From the NCBI RefSeq assembly GCF_000283515.1, contig NC_015976.1, forward strand, positions 2,046,001 to 2,110,000: a stretch of DNA of 64,000 nucleotides. The letters are read 5' to 3'. The translations under genes and the position numbers were made by a program. The notes under the pieces were generated by a model, which did not search any database, had not been told where the DNA came from, and saw only the letters and a list, made by a program, of their open reading frames with translations. Source of the DNA: Sphingobium sp. SYK-6 (GTDB taxonomy: Bacteria > Pseudomonadota > Alphaproteobacteria > Sphingomonadales > Sphingomonadaceae). Positions 56,945 to 64,000 of the stretch are shown in pieces (position 1 is the first letter of the stretch; each line of letters starts with the position of its first letter).

Positions 56945-57487
56945 GTGGGCGTTTCGGCCGATGAGTTCCGGGAGGGCATGCGCAGGCTCGCCGCGAGCGT
57001 AACCGTCTTGACCACGCGGCTGGACGACGAGGCCCGCGTCGGCATGACGGCAACGGCCGTGACCTCTGTCTCGGGAGATCCGCCGACGCTATTATGCTGT
57101 GTCAATCGGGCCAACGCCACCAGAACAGCGTTTGCGCAGGCGGGCGTCTTCGCGGTCAACGTTCTGGCGGCGGGGGATAATGATCTGGCGACCCGTTTCG
57201 CCACACCGATGGCGCCAGAGGAGCGGTTTACCAGCGGCGCGTGGACGACCCTGTCGACGGGCGCGCCGATCCTTGAGACCGCCGTCGCTTCTTTCGATTG
57301 CCGCATCATGCAGACAACGGAAATCGGCAGCCACAGCATCTTTTTCGGTGAAGTGCTCGCCGTCGCCTTGCGCGGGCCGCACGTGATGCCGCTGCTCTAT
57401 GCCCATGGCGGCTACGGCAAGTTCGCCGGCCCCCATCCTTCATTCCAGGATCTTATGTGGACCCCCGACTGGCAGGTGTACGACTGA
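56945..57487 (+). CDS. Flavin reductase, HpaC/HsaB-like
   Basis: Protein of 180 residues of the flavin-reductase domain family. Blocks are MRRLAASVTVLTTRL, GMTATAVTSVSGDPPTLLCCVNR, FAVNVLAAGDNDLATRFA and FFGEVLAVALRGP. GTG at 56945 follows the ligK stop by 3 bases with a weak ribosome site, so coupling is likely. It should supply reduced FMN or FAD to the monooxygenase at 50315. Cytoplasmic. Confidence 0.9.
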   Translation: MGVSADEFREGMRRLAASVTVLTTRLDDEARVGMTATAVTSVSGDPPTLLCCVNRANATRTAFAQAGVFAVNVLAAGDNDLATRFATPMAPEERFTSGAWTTLSTGAPILETAVASFDCRIMQTTEIGSHSIFFGEVLAVALRGPHVMPLLYAHGGYGKFAGPHPSFQDLMWTPDWQVYD

Positions 57488-57783
57488 TGACCCAATCCTT
57501 TTTCCTGATCCAATATGTCCAGACCGGCAGCAATGCGCTGCGCGAGGAAAAGCGTGGCGAGCATATCGCCTACCGGAAGGGGCTGGGCGAAGCGCTGGCG
57601 CTTGCCGGTCCGCTGCTTGACGATGAAGGACGCCCGGTCGGCAGCGTGATCATCCTGGCGGCCGGCAGCAAAGCCGACGCCGACCGTTTGGCAACCGGCG
57701 ATCCGTTCGTCGAGGCAGGCCTGTTGGCACTCGAGTCCATAAAGCCGATGCGGATCGCCGCAATGGTGCCACCTCGGCCATGA
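57487..57783 (+). CDS. YciI-like protein
   Basis: Protein of 98 residues with the YciI fold: FFLIQYVQTGSNALREEKR, GEALALAGPLLDDEGRPVGSVIIL and ADADRLATGDPFVEAGL. The ATG overlaps the flavin reductase stop (TGATG). YciI-like proteins are dimeric ferredoxin-like folds found near catabolic genes; some act as hydrolases or lyases of lactones or muconolactones. Specific role unknown. Confidence 0.8.
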   Translation: MTQSFFLIQYVQTGSNALREEKRGEHIAYRKGLGEALALAGPLLDDEGRPVGSVIILAAGSKADADRLATGDPFVEAGLLALESIKPMRIAAMVPPRP

Positions 57784-57818
57784 AATTTGAGGCGCTGATG
57801 ATCGAAAGGTTCTGATCG

Positions 57819-58130
57819 ATGTTTTCCAGCACCGCCATCGTGCCGACCGAAAGGGCAAGCCGGTACCTCCAGCAACTGTGCAAGCACTGGTCGCACAATC
57901 TCTCGGTCGAATTCGACCCGCATCATGGTCGCGTGGTCTTCCCCCACGACACGCGCGGGGCCGATTGGCCCGGCGACGGTGTGTTCATCATGGAAGCATC
58001 AGAGACCGCCCTCACCTGCCGGATCGAAGCCTCCGCCCTGGGCCAGCTCGAAGGGCTCAAGGGCGCAGTCGAACGTCATCTGAACCGCTTCGCCTTTCGT
58101 GAGGGCGAGTTGGAGTTCGCCTGGGTTTAA
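57819..58130 (+). CDS. DUF2218-type protein
   Basis: Protein of 103 residues containing YLQQLCKHWSHNLSVEFD, GRVVFPHDTRG and LEGLKGAVERHLNRFAFREGELEFAW, which match the DUF2218 family. No signal peptide. It lies in the same run as YciI-like and flavin reductase genes, with a 35-base gap. Although the position suggests a ligA-like alpha subunit for the dioxygenase, the sequence does not resemble LigA. Function unknown. Confidence 0.75.
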   Translation: MFSSTAIVPTERASRYLQQLCKHWSHNLSVEFDPHHGRVVFPHDTRGADWPGDGVFIMEASETALTCRIEASALGQLEGLKGAVERHLNRFAFREGELEFAWV

Positions 58131-58171
58131 CGCGCCACAACACACTGTTCATAACCACGAGAGGACCACTT

Positions 58172-58723
58172 ATGTTTAACCTGCGTTCGACGACAGCGGC
58201 ATTCCTTATTCCCTGCGCCCTTCTGATGGCCAATGCCCACGCCCAGACGCCTGCCGGCGCACAGGCGGGGAGCGCGGTCCCTGAGAACCAGCCGCAGACG
58301 GAGGCCGAGCGCAAGGCGTTCGCGCCGGATGACAAGTCGCCACTCGCCGTGGTCAACGCTTTCAACCAGATGGCTTTTTTCGATCGCCGTCCGATCGAGG
58401 CGTTCAAACGGTATCTTGCTGACGATTTTATCGAACGCAGTCCCGATTTTGCCCATGACGGTCATGGCAGCGATAAGGCGGGTCTCATCGCCTTCTTCGA
58501 AACCCGCGGCTGGAAAGAAGGAGAAGCGCTCAAGGACACGATCTATCAGGTGATCGGGGATGGCGAGCGCGTGGCGGTTTTTCACAAGGTTACGATGAAT
58601 GACAAGGATCGTGGCACGGCATTTGTCGATATCTTCCGCGTCCGGGACGGTCTGATTGTCGAACATTGGGCGATCAGCCAGCCGATCCCGGCCAACACGA
58701 CGCCTCGCCACAGCATGTTCTGA
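58172..58723 (+). CDS. Exported SnoaL-like protein
   Basis: Protein of 183 residues with a signal peptide (MFNLRSTTAAFLIPCALLMANAHAQ, cleavage after AHA), a Pro/Gln-rich linker and a SnoaL domain: FNQMAFFDRRPIEAFKRYLADDFIER, DGERVAVFHKVTMND and DIFRVRDGLIVEHWAISQPIP. The ending matches the EHW-x3-QPIP signature of other exported SnoaL proteins here. AGAGGACC is just upstream. Last gene of the ring-cleavage run; expected in the periplasm. Ligand unknown. Confidence 0.82.
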   Translation: MFNLRSTTAAFLIPCALLMANAHAQTPAGAQAGSAVPENQPQTEAERKAFAPDDKSPLAVVNAFNQMAFFDRRPIEAFKRYLADDFIERSPDFAHDGHGSDKAGLIAFFETRGWKEGEALKDTIYQVIGDGERVAVFHKVTMNDKDRGTAFVDIFRVRDGLIVEHWAISQPIPANTTPRHSMF

Positions 58724-58824
58724 ACCTGGCAGCCTCGCCCGCCGCAATTCAGCGGACGCTCCCTGACCATTGACGGTGCCGGCACCACAGCGACGCGGCC
58801 GCGCCGTCAATCGTCAACTATGGC

Positions 58825-59100
58825 TCACCGTGCCAGCTTGCGCAGCTCCTCGGCAGCCTCACACGGCCTGCCATCCACGCCGACCAGATCATGCGCCTTC
58901 ATGATCGTCGCGCAAAGGCTCCGGAGAGCGCTGCGCTCGCCCTCCCCTGCCCGCTTGAACTCGATATTGGCGAGACGCCACATCTCATCCGGCTCGCTTT
59001 CGCGATAAACCAGATGTTCGGATGAGGTCGATCGCTCGAATCATGCTTTCTGCATATTCGTCTACATCGTGGATCTCATCCAGAGCACGACAGCCTCCAC
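58825..59100 (-). pseudogene. Decayed copy of the small protein encoded at 17546-17839
   Basis: Reading leftward from GTG 59100 (after AGGAATTTTTT) the copy shows LDEIHDVDEYAESMI in one frame and, after a frame change near 59036-59040, ERSTSSEHLVYRESEPDEMWRL and AHDLVGVDGRPCEAAEELRKL to the stop at 58825. Alignment with the intact copy needs a small shift just after the GTG and a net 8-base loss after MI. Two lesions make the gene non-functional. It lies divergently 97 bases from the start of the Rieske gene at 59198. Confidence 0.8.
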
Positions 59101-59197
59101 AAAAAATTCCTCTGTTTGCGTTCGATCAAGGATTAGTGACAAGCTCTCCGGTACGTGATATGGAATACACGATTGACTAACAAAAGGAGATTCGTCC

Positions 59198-60469
59198 ATG
59201 CTCTCGCGAGAGGACAATGAGCTGCTCGTTCATGTGGGTTCTGGTACCGCCATGGGCGATCTCATGCGCCGTTTCTGGATGCCCGCGCTTTTGGAAAGCG
59301 AACTTCCCGAAAAAGACGGGAAGCCGGTGCGCATTCGCCTGATGGGGGAGGATCTGGTCGCCTTCCGGGATAGCGAAGGCCGGATCGGCCTGCTCGACGA
59401 GCATTGCCCCCATCGCGGCTCCTCGCTTGCTCTGGGCGTGAACGGCGAGTGCGGTCTGCGCTGCCTCTTTCACGGCTGGAAGTTCGACGTGACCGGCCAG
59501 TGCACGGACACGCCCGCCGAGCCAGAAGGCGCCACGCTCGCCAAGGCGATGCGCGTCAAGGCCTATCCGACCCGCGTCGCGGGTGGCATGATCTGGACCT
59601 ATATGGGCCCCAAGGAAGCCGAGCCGCCCTTCCCGCATTTCCCTTGGTTCGATATGCCCGAAGGCCATTGCGAGGCGTTCAAGGTCATCTACGAATGCAA
59701 CTACGCCCAGGCGATCGAGGGCGCCATCGACTCCGCCCATGCCGGCGTCCTGCACCGGGAGAGCCCGTGGGGCGAAGAGGCGAAATATCCGCACGAACGC
59801 GATCTGCGCCCCAAACTGGAAGTTGAATTCACCAATTATGGGCTGCGCTACTGTGCGGTGCGGAAGGACGGCGATCAAGGTCATGCCCGCATCACCCAGG
59901 TGCCGCTGCCGTTCTGGACTTTCATTCCGTCCGATGGAGGAAACTCGCCAGTGTATCGCCGCAATCGGCGCCTGATCAATGCCTTCGTGCCGCGCGACGA
60001 TGTGACGACATGGCACATCCAGTTCTTCTATGACGAGACGCACCCCATCGATCGCGAGCATCGCATCGCCGAGGCCGGCACGCAGCATGACAAGGATTTC
60101 TTCAAGCTCGTCGGCAACAGGCAGTGGTACAATCAGGATCGCGAGATGATGCGGACCACGAACATGTCCGGCATCGTCGGTATCGCCGCGCAGGACCATG
60201 CCGTCAGCGAGACCATGGGGCCGATCGCCGATCGCACCAAGGAACATCTCGGCCGTACCGACATGGCTGTCGTCGCCTGGCGGCGGCTGATGCTCAAGGC
60301 AGCCCGCGAGCTGGCAACGACCGGAACCCTGCCCCAGGCGGCCCAGGCCAATCTCGACTGGAGCAAGATCACGGCAGAGACCTTCACCTTCCCATTGGAA
60401 GAGAAGAGCTGGAAGGACGTGGTCCCGCTGCCCCAGGAGATGCATCCGAGCCTGTCGACCGCGGCCTGA
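59198..60469 (+). CDS. Rieske oxygenase, phthalate/LigXa-like
   Basis: Oxygenase of 423 residues, longer than VanA types and like the phthalate 4,5-dioxygenase or 5,5'-dehydrodivanillate O-demethylase (LigXa) branch. The start LSREDNELLVHVGSGTAMGD is characteristic. Rieske ligands are CPHRGSSL near 70 and CLFHGWKF near 89; the mononuclear site is IEGAIDSAHAGVLH near 175. AAAGGAG precedes the ATG. It needs ferredoxin and reductase from elsewhere, perhaps those at 30.7-32.3 kb. An amidohydrolase gene follows 13 bases later. Substrate unknown. Confidence 0.92.
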   Translation: MLSREDNELLVHVGSGTAMGDLMRRFWMPALLESELPEKDGKPVRIRLMGEDLVAFRDSEGRIGLLDEHCPHRGSSLALGVNGECGLRCLFHGWKFDVTGQCTDTPAEPEGATLAKAMRVKAYPTRVAGGMIWTYMGPKEAEPPFPHFPWFDMPEGHCEAFKVIYECNYAQAIEGAIDSAHAGVLHRESPWGEEAKYPHERDLRPKLEVEFTNYGLRYCAVRKDGDQGHARITQVPLPFWTFIPSDGGNSPVYRRNRRLINAFVPRDDVTTWHIQFFYDETHPIDREHRIAEAGTQHDKDFFKLVGNRQWYNQDREMMRTTNMSGIVGIAAQDHAVSETMGPIADRTKEHLGRTDMAVVAWRRLMLKAARELATTGTLPQAAQANLDWSKITAETFTFPLEEKSWKDVVPLPQEMHPSLSTAA

Positions 60470-60482
60470 GCATCGCTGCATC

Positions 60483-61277
60483 GTGATTGTCGACACACAT
60501 TGCCACGCTTCCTCGCGCTGGTATGAACCTATCGACACGCTCCTGTTCAACATGGACAGGTGCGGCGTCGATAGGGCCGTGCTCATCCAATTGCTGGGAA
60601 GTACGGACAGCGCCGACATGCGCGCAGCCCAACGCGCGCATCCCGACCGGCTCCGCTATGTTGCCGCGATCAATCCCGGCGCGCCCGATGCAGTGGCCGC
60701 GATCGAAGCTGCGGCTGCCGAGGGCGCGGTGGGACTTCGCATGCGCGCCGCGTGGCGCAGCCCGGGAGACGATCCACTGGCCCTATGGCGCGCGGTGGCC
60801 AGCAGCGGATTGCGGGTGTCGATGGTGGGCCCAGCCTCCAGTTTTACAGATGGCGAACTCGCTGAAATCGCGCTTGCCTGCCCCGATCTGCCGATCATTC
60901 TGGAACATCTGGGCGGACTTGGCCGCCCAGATGTTGGAGATCGCGCCGCCGCGCTGCGTGCGGTCATCGCTCTTGCAAGCCATCCCAACGTGATGCTGAA
61001 GCTGCCCGGCCTCGGTCAATTGGCCCCGCGTCTTTCCGGCATCGATGCTGCTGGCGCACTTCCCCTGGACATGAAAGGCGTCGAGCCGCTGCTCGCCTCT
61101 ATCCTCGATGCGTTCGGTGCTGACCGGTTGATGTGGGGAAGCGATTTCCCGCCGGTCGCCAGCCGGGAAGGTTATGCCAACGCCCTCGGCTGGACACGCG
61201 ATCTGATCGATCGCGTGTCGCCCGGCGCGGCCTCCCTCATCTTCGAAGAGACGGCCGCACGCGTTTTCGGTTTCTGA
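60483..61277 (+). CDS. Amidohydrolase family 2 protein
   Basis: TIM-barrel hydrolase of 264 residues with the metal motif DTHCH near residue 4-8, ILEHLGGLG near 140 and LMWGSDFPPVASREGY near 220. It starts with GTG 60483, 13 bases after the Rieske stop, so it is probably cotranscribed. Related proteins include 2-pyrone-4,6-dicarboxylate hydrolase and decarboxylases. Likely acts on a lactone or carboxylated intermediate formed after the oxygenase. Substrate unknown. Confidence 0.82.
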   Translation: MIVDTHCHASSRWYEPIDTLLFNMDRCGVDRAVLIQLLGSTDSADMRAAQRAHPDRLRYVAAINPGAPDAVAAIEAAAAEGAVGLRMRAAWRSPGDDPLALWRAVASSGLRVSMVGPASSFTDGELAEIALACPDLPIILEHLGGLGRPDVGDRAAALRAVIALASHPNVMLKLPGLGQLAPRLSGIDAAGALPLDMKGVEPLLASILDAFGADRLMWGSDFPPVASREGYANALGWTRDLIDRVSPGAASLIFEETAARVFGF

Positions 61278-61463
61278 ACCAACAGCGGTTTGATCGCAGT
61301 TCTGCGGCCATAAGCCCTCGAAGCGTTCATGACCGGATATCAGCGCTTAATCTGATGCCACTTCGCTGCTAGACCCATGCGAGATATCCGCGCAAACCGC
61401 TTATTTTGCGCTGATAGTCCAAGATAGAATGGACGCCGCAGTTGCCATGCTATGTGAGGCATC

Positions 61464-62369
61464 ATGCTTGTTCGCCATCTCTCCTATTTCGTCACCCTCG
61501 CCAGGGAGCGCCACTTCGCGAGGGCCGCTGAAGTCTGCCATATCGCCCAACCCACACTCTCCGCTGCGATCCGCAAGCTCGAGGAGGATCTGGGAACCCC
61601 GCTGGTCGAACGTAGTCATCGCTTTGTCGGTCTGACGCCTGAAGGCGAGAAGCTGCTTGTCTGGGGTCGTCAGATTCTCACCGATTATCACAGTTTGCGC
61701 GATGATCTCGCGGGTTCTCGGCAGGGTCTCGTCGGCGAATTGCGGCTTGGCGTCATCCCCGCCGCCTTGCCCTGCGTCTCCTTCGTCACGGAACGCTTCT
61801 GTGCTGCTAACCCGGCTGCCACAATCGACATCCGCTCCATCACGTCGCGCGCCATCGCGGAAGGCCTCGATGCGTTCGAACTTGATGGCGGTATCACCTA
61901 TCTCGAAAATGAGCCGATCGCCCACGTTCAGCGTGTGCCGCTCTATCGCGAACGTTACAAATTCGTCGTAGACCGGGAGCATCCGTTCGCCGGCCGCAAA
62001 ACGATCAGCTGGCAGGAAGCGGCAGGCGAACGGCTGTGCCTGCTCAGTCAGGACATGCAGAATCGTCGCATCATCGACCGGCTGACGACCTCGATCGGTC
62101 TCGCCGTTCACCCCGTCGTCGCGAGCAATTCATTCCTCGCTGTCTGTGCGCATCTGCGGCACGGTAACTGGGCAAGCATCATGCCGCACAGCTTTTTCCA
62201 CGTGCTGGGCAGCCAGCCAGATCTTGCTGCAATTGATCTGGTTGACCCTGTTCATGACGAAGCGGTCGGCCTTGTCATTTCCGGCCGTGAGCCGAGATCG
62301 CCAATGGCCACGGCGCTGCTCGCCGCAGCCCTCGAAACAGACATCGAAACCGCATTCGCAGATTTTTGA
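61464..62369 (+). CDS. LysR-family regulator
   Basis: Regulator of 301 residues. The N-terminal helix-turn-helix is HLSYFVTLARERHFARAAEVCHIAQPTLSAAIRKLEEDLG, rewritten here as several blocks: FVTLARERHFARAAEV, HIAQPTLSAAIRKL and GTPLVERSHRFVGLT. The effector domain begins near residue 90. It lies directly upstream of the formate dehydrogenase gene on the same strand with a 193-base gap that can hold its operator. Probably controls formate dehydrogenase. Inducer unknown. Confidence 0.92.
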   Translation: MLVRHLSYFVTLARERHFARAAEVCHIAQPTLSAAIRKLEEDLGTPLVERSHRFVGLTPEGEKLLVWGRQILTDYHSLRDDLAGSRQGLVGELRLGVIPAALPCVSFVTERFCAANPAATIDIRSITSRAIAEGLDAFELDGGITYLENEPIAHVQRVPLYRERYKFVVDREHPFAGRKTISWQEAAGERLCLLSQDMQNRRIIDRLTTSIGLAVHPVVASNSFLAVCAHLRHGNWASIMPHSFFHVLGSQPDLAAIDLVDPVHDEAVGLVISGREPRSPMATALLAAALETDIETAFADF

Positions 62370-62561
62370 TAGATGGATCCTATCAATCCTTCCGAGACTT
62401 TCATTGGATTTGCGAACCGTTTGCAGTCCATGCCAGCATCGTCCGAAGCGAAGCGCGGCAAGCGCGGCGCGAATGACCGGATGAGGATGGCTGATTTCGC
62501 GCCGCTGCCGTCGCCGATCGAGAGGTCGCTGCCGTCCTCCCCTCTTCTGAAGGATGACGAG

Positions 62562-63767
62562 ATGGCAAAAGTTGTATGTGTTCTATATGATGATCCCATT
62601 GATGGCGCTCCGACGTCATATGCGCGAGATGAGCTGCCGCAGATCGACACATATCCCGATGGCCAGACGCTTCCCACGCCCAAGGCAATCGATTTCCAGC
62701 CCGGTACCCTGCTGGGCAGCGTTTCGGGCGAACTGGGCCTGCGGAAATATCTCGAAGCCAACGGTCACACGCTGGTGGTGACTTCGAGCAAGGATGGGCC
62801 GGACTCCGTTCTCGAGCGCGAGTTGGCCGACGCCGAAGTCGTGATCTCGCAGCCCTTCTGGCCCGCTTATCTCACTGCCGAGCGTATCGCCAGGGCACCC
62901 AAGCTCAAGCTTGCGCTCACCGCCGGCATCGGCTCGGACCATGTCGATCTGCAGGCTGCCATCGACCGCGACATCACCGTGGCGGAAGTCACCTATTGCA
63001 ACTCGATCAGCGTCGCCGAGCATGTCGTGATGATGATCCTCGGCCTCGTGCGCAATTACATTCCTTCCTATCAGTGGGTGATGAAAGGCGGCTGGAACAT
63101 CGCCGATTGCGTCGCGCGCTCCTATGATGTCGAGGGCATGCATGTCGGCACGGTGGCCGCCGGCCGCATCGGCCTCGCGGTGCTCAAGCGCCTCAAACCG
63201 TTCGACATGCACCTCCATTACACCGACCGTCACCGCCTGCCGGAAGCGGTCGAGAAGGAGTTGGGCCTGACCTGGCACGCGACGCGCGAGGAGATGTATG
63301 GCGTCTGCGATGTGGTGACCCTCAACTGCCCGCTCCACCCGGAGACAGAGCATATGATCAACGACGAGACGCTGAAGCTCTTCAAGCGCGGCGCCTATCT
63401 GGTCAACACCGCGCGCGGCAAGCTGTGCGATCGCGATTCCATCGCGCGCGCACTCGAATCCGGCCAGCTCGCCGGTTATGCGGGCGACGTCTGGTTCCCG
63501 CAGCCGGCGCCGCAGGATCATCCATGGCGCACTATGCCGCATCACGGCATGACCCCGCATATCTCTGGCACGTCGCTCTCCGCGCAGGCACGCTATGCGG
63601 CAGGCACGCGAGAAATCCTCGAATGCTATTTCGAGGGCCGCCCGATCCGCGACGAATACCTGATCGTCCAGGGCGGTGCGCTCGCCGGCGTCGGCGCGCA
63701 TAGCTATTCGAAGGGCAATGCGACCGGCGGATCGGAAGAAGCCGCCAAGTTCGAAAAGGTCGACTGA
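62562..63767 (+). CDS. fdh: NAD-dependent formate dehydrogenase
   Basis: Soluble enzyme of 401 residues oxidising formate to CO2 with NAD, of the Pseudomonas sp. 101 type. Diagnostic blocks are VVCVLYDDPIDG at the start, TLPTPKAIDFQPG, SQPFWPAYLTAERIA, TYCNSISVAEHVVMMIL, GTVAAGRIG (nucleotide site), GYAGDVWFPQPAP and MTPHISGTSLSAQ with the catalytic His. ATG 62562 follows AAGGA; a longer in-frame reading has no family match. It completes formaldehyde oxidation started by adhC and fghA. A strong hairpin follows. Confidence 0.96.
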   Translation: MAKVVCVLYDDPIDGAPTSYARDELPQIDTYPDGQTLPTPKAIDFQPGTLLGSVSGELGLRKYLEANGHTLVVTSSKDGPDSVLERELADAEVVISQPFWPAYLTAERIARAPKLKLALTAGIGSDHVDLQAAIDRDITVAEVTYCNSISVAEHVVMMILGLVRNYIPSYQWVMKGGWNIADCVARSYDVEGMHVGTVAAGRIGLAVLKRLKPFDMHLHYTDRHRLPEAVEKELGLTWHATREEMYGVCDVVTLNCPLHPETEHMINDETLKLFKRGAYLVNTARGKLCDRDSIARALESGQLAGYAGDVWFPQPAPQDHPWRTMPHHGMTPHISGTSLSAQARYAAGTREILECYFEGRPIRDEYLIVQGGALAGVGAHSYSKGNATGGSEEAAKFEKVD

Positions 63768-63772
63768 CCGTC

Positions 63773-63807
63773 ATGACCCACGCGGACGCATAGTCCGCGT
63801 GGGTCAT
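63773..63807. terminator. 15-bp perfect hairpin after formate dehydrogenase gene
   Basis: ATGACCCACGCGGAC pairs perfectly with GTCCGCGTGGGTCAT across a 5-base loop (GCATA). It starts 6 bases after the fdh stop. No U-tract follows, but the stem is strong. Confidence 0.7.
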
Positions 63808-63827
63808 CGGGCCTTCAGAGTATCAAA

Positions 63828-64000
63828 ATGACATCGGAAACCGAGAGCCTTCCGGCCGTGAGCGGCCTCGACAACATCACCGACTATGTTCGGGCCAACG
63901 GTCTGCCATCGCTGGTGGCCGGCCTCGGCGGCGCTTTGGCAATCTGGCTCCTCGCACAACTTGCCCAAACACTTGAACAGGCCCTCCTGATCGCTCCTTT
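63828..64000 (+). CDS. Partial ORF, probable membrane protein, cut by window edge
   Basis: The first 57 residues of a rightward gene are visible. It starts MTSETESLPAVSGLDNITDY and then a Gly/Ala/Leu-rich hydrophobic segment LVAGLGGALAIWLLAQL, a likely membrane helix. No family can be named from this piece, and no strong ribosome site precedes the ATG. Confidence 0.45.
   Translation, partial: MTSETESLPAVSGLDNITDYVRANGLPSLVAGLGGALAIWLLAQLAQTLEQALLIAP

Noticed and set aside
57819-58130. A LigA-type alpha subunit for the dioxygenase
   Set aside because: The sequence matches DUF2218 rather than LigA, and lies several genes from the dioxygenase.
59177-60619. A 480-codon open frame on the minus strand over the Rieske gene at 59198
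   Set aside because: It is antisense to a strongly supported oxygenase, has no ribosome site or family motif, and long antisense frames are expected at this G+C content.

Overview
The window looks like a catabolic region of a sphingomonad (Alphaproteobacteria, Sphingomonadales). The basis is the high G+C coding sequence, three TonB-dependent receptors with the DI(V/I)VTA start of the plug, pyruvate dehydrogenase E1-beta carrying a lipoyl domain, and Lig-type genes of the kind known from lignin-degrading Sphingobium. I see no tRNA, rRNA, CRISPR array or intact insertion sequence. Species and growth substrate cannot be read from the sequence.

Layout. 1-3.6 kb: a leftward receptor-SDR-permease set, divergent from a quinohaemoprotein dehydrogenase (3.8-6.0 kb). 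6.2-10 kb: a frameshifted TetR gene, a MarR regulator, an exported SnoaL-like protein and a DoxX-SnoaL-DoxX operon. 10.3-15.3 kb: three permeases and a metallo-beta-lactamase-fold hydrolase. 15.5-17.8 kb: a Rieske oxygenase, a SnoaL-like protein and a small uncharacterised protein. 18.4-22.5 kb: a hydantoinase/oxoprolinase-type pair. 22.7-30 kb: SDR, tandem SnoaL protein, permease, pentapeptide-repeat protein and a second receptor. 30.5-36.9 kb: an O-demethylation and formaldehyde-oxidation module (Rieske oxygenase, ferredoxin, ferredoxin reductase, adhC, fghA, glyoxalase-fold protein, SDR). 37.4-45.4 kb: GntR regulator, alcohol dehydrogenase, two permeases, amidohydrolase and a third receptor. 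46-49.5 kb: a pyruvate dehydrogenase operon whose E2 has no lipoyl domain. 49.5-58.7 kb: GntR regulator, flavin monooxygenase, Asp-box propeller, then a rightward ring-cleavage operon (LigJ/LigY-like amidohydrolase, LigB-type dioxygenase, three RraA/LigK-fold proteins, flavin reductase, YciI-like, DUF2218, exported SnoaL). 58.8-64 kb: a decayed second copy of the small protein, a LigXa/phthalate-type Rieske oxygenase, amidohydrolase, LysR regulator, NAD-dependent formate dehydrogenase and a partial membrane protein.

How it may work together (inference). Receptors and permeases bring an aromatic, probably methoxylated, compound into the cell. Rieske oxygenases remove methyl groups using the ferredoxin and reductase encoded here. 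The formaldehyde released is oxidised by AdhC and FghA to formate and then by formate dehydrogenase to CO2. A two-component flavin monooxygenase prepares the ring, a LigB-type dioxygenase opens it, and hydratase and aldolase steps yield pyruvate and oxaloacetate. The pyruvate dehydrogenase genes could take the pyruvate.

The most unusual points are a small protein family with one intact and one decayed copy, both near Rieske and SnoaL genes; three tandem RraA-fold paralogs with different D/E/G-X20-R-D signatures; the lipoyl-less E2; a zinc alcohol dehydrogenase with Gly at a zinc-ligand position; and several exported SnoaL-like proteins sharing an EHW-x3-QP ending.
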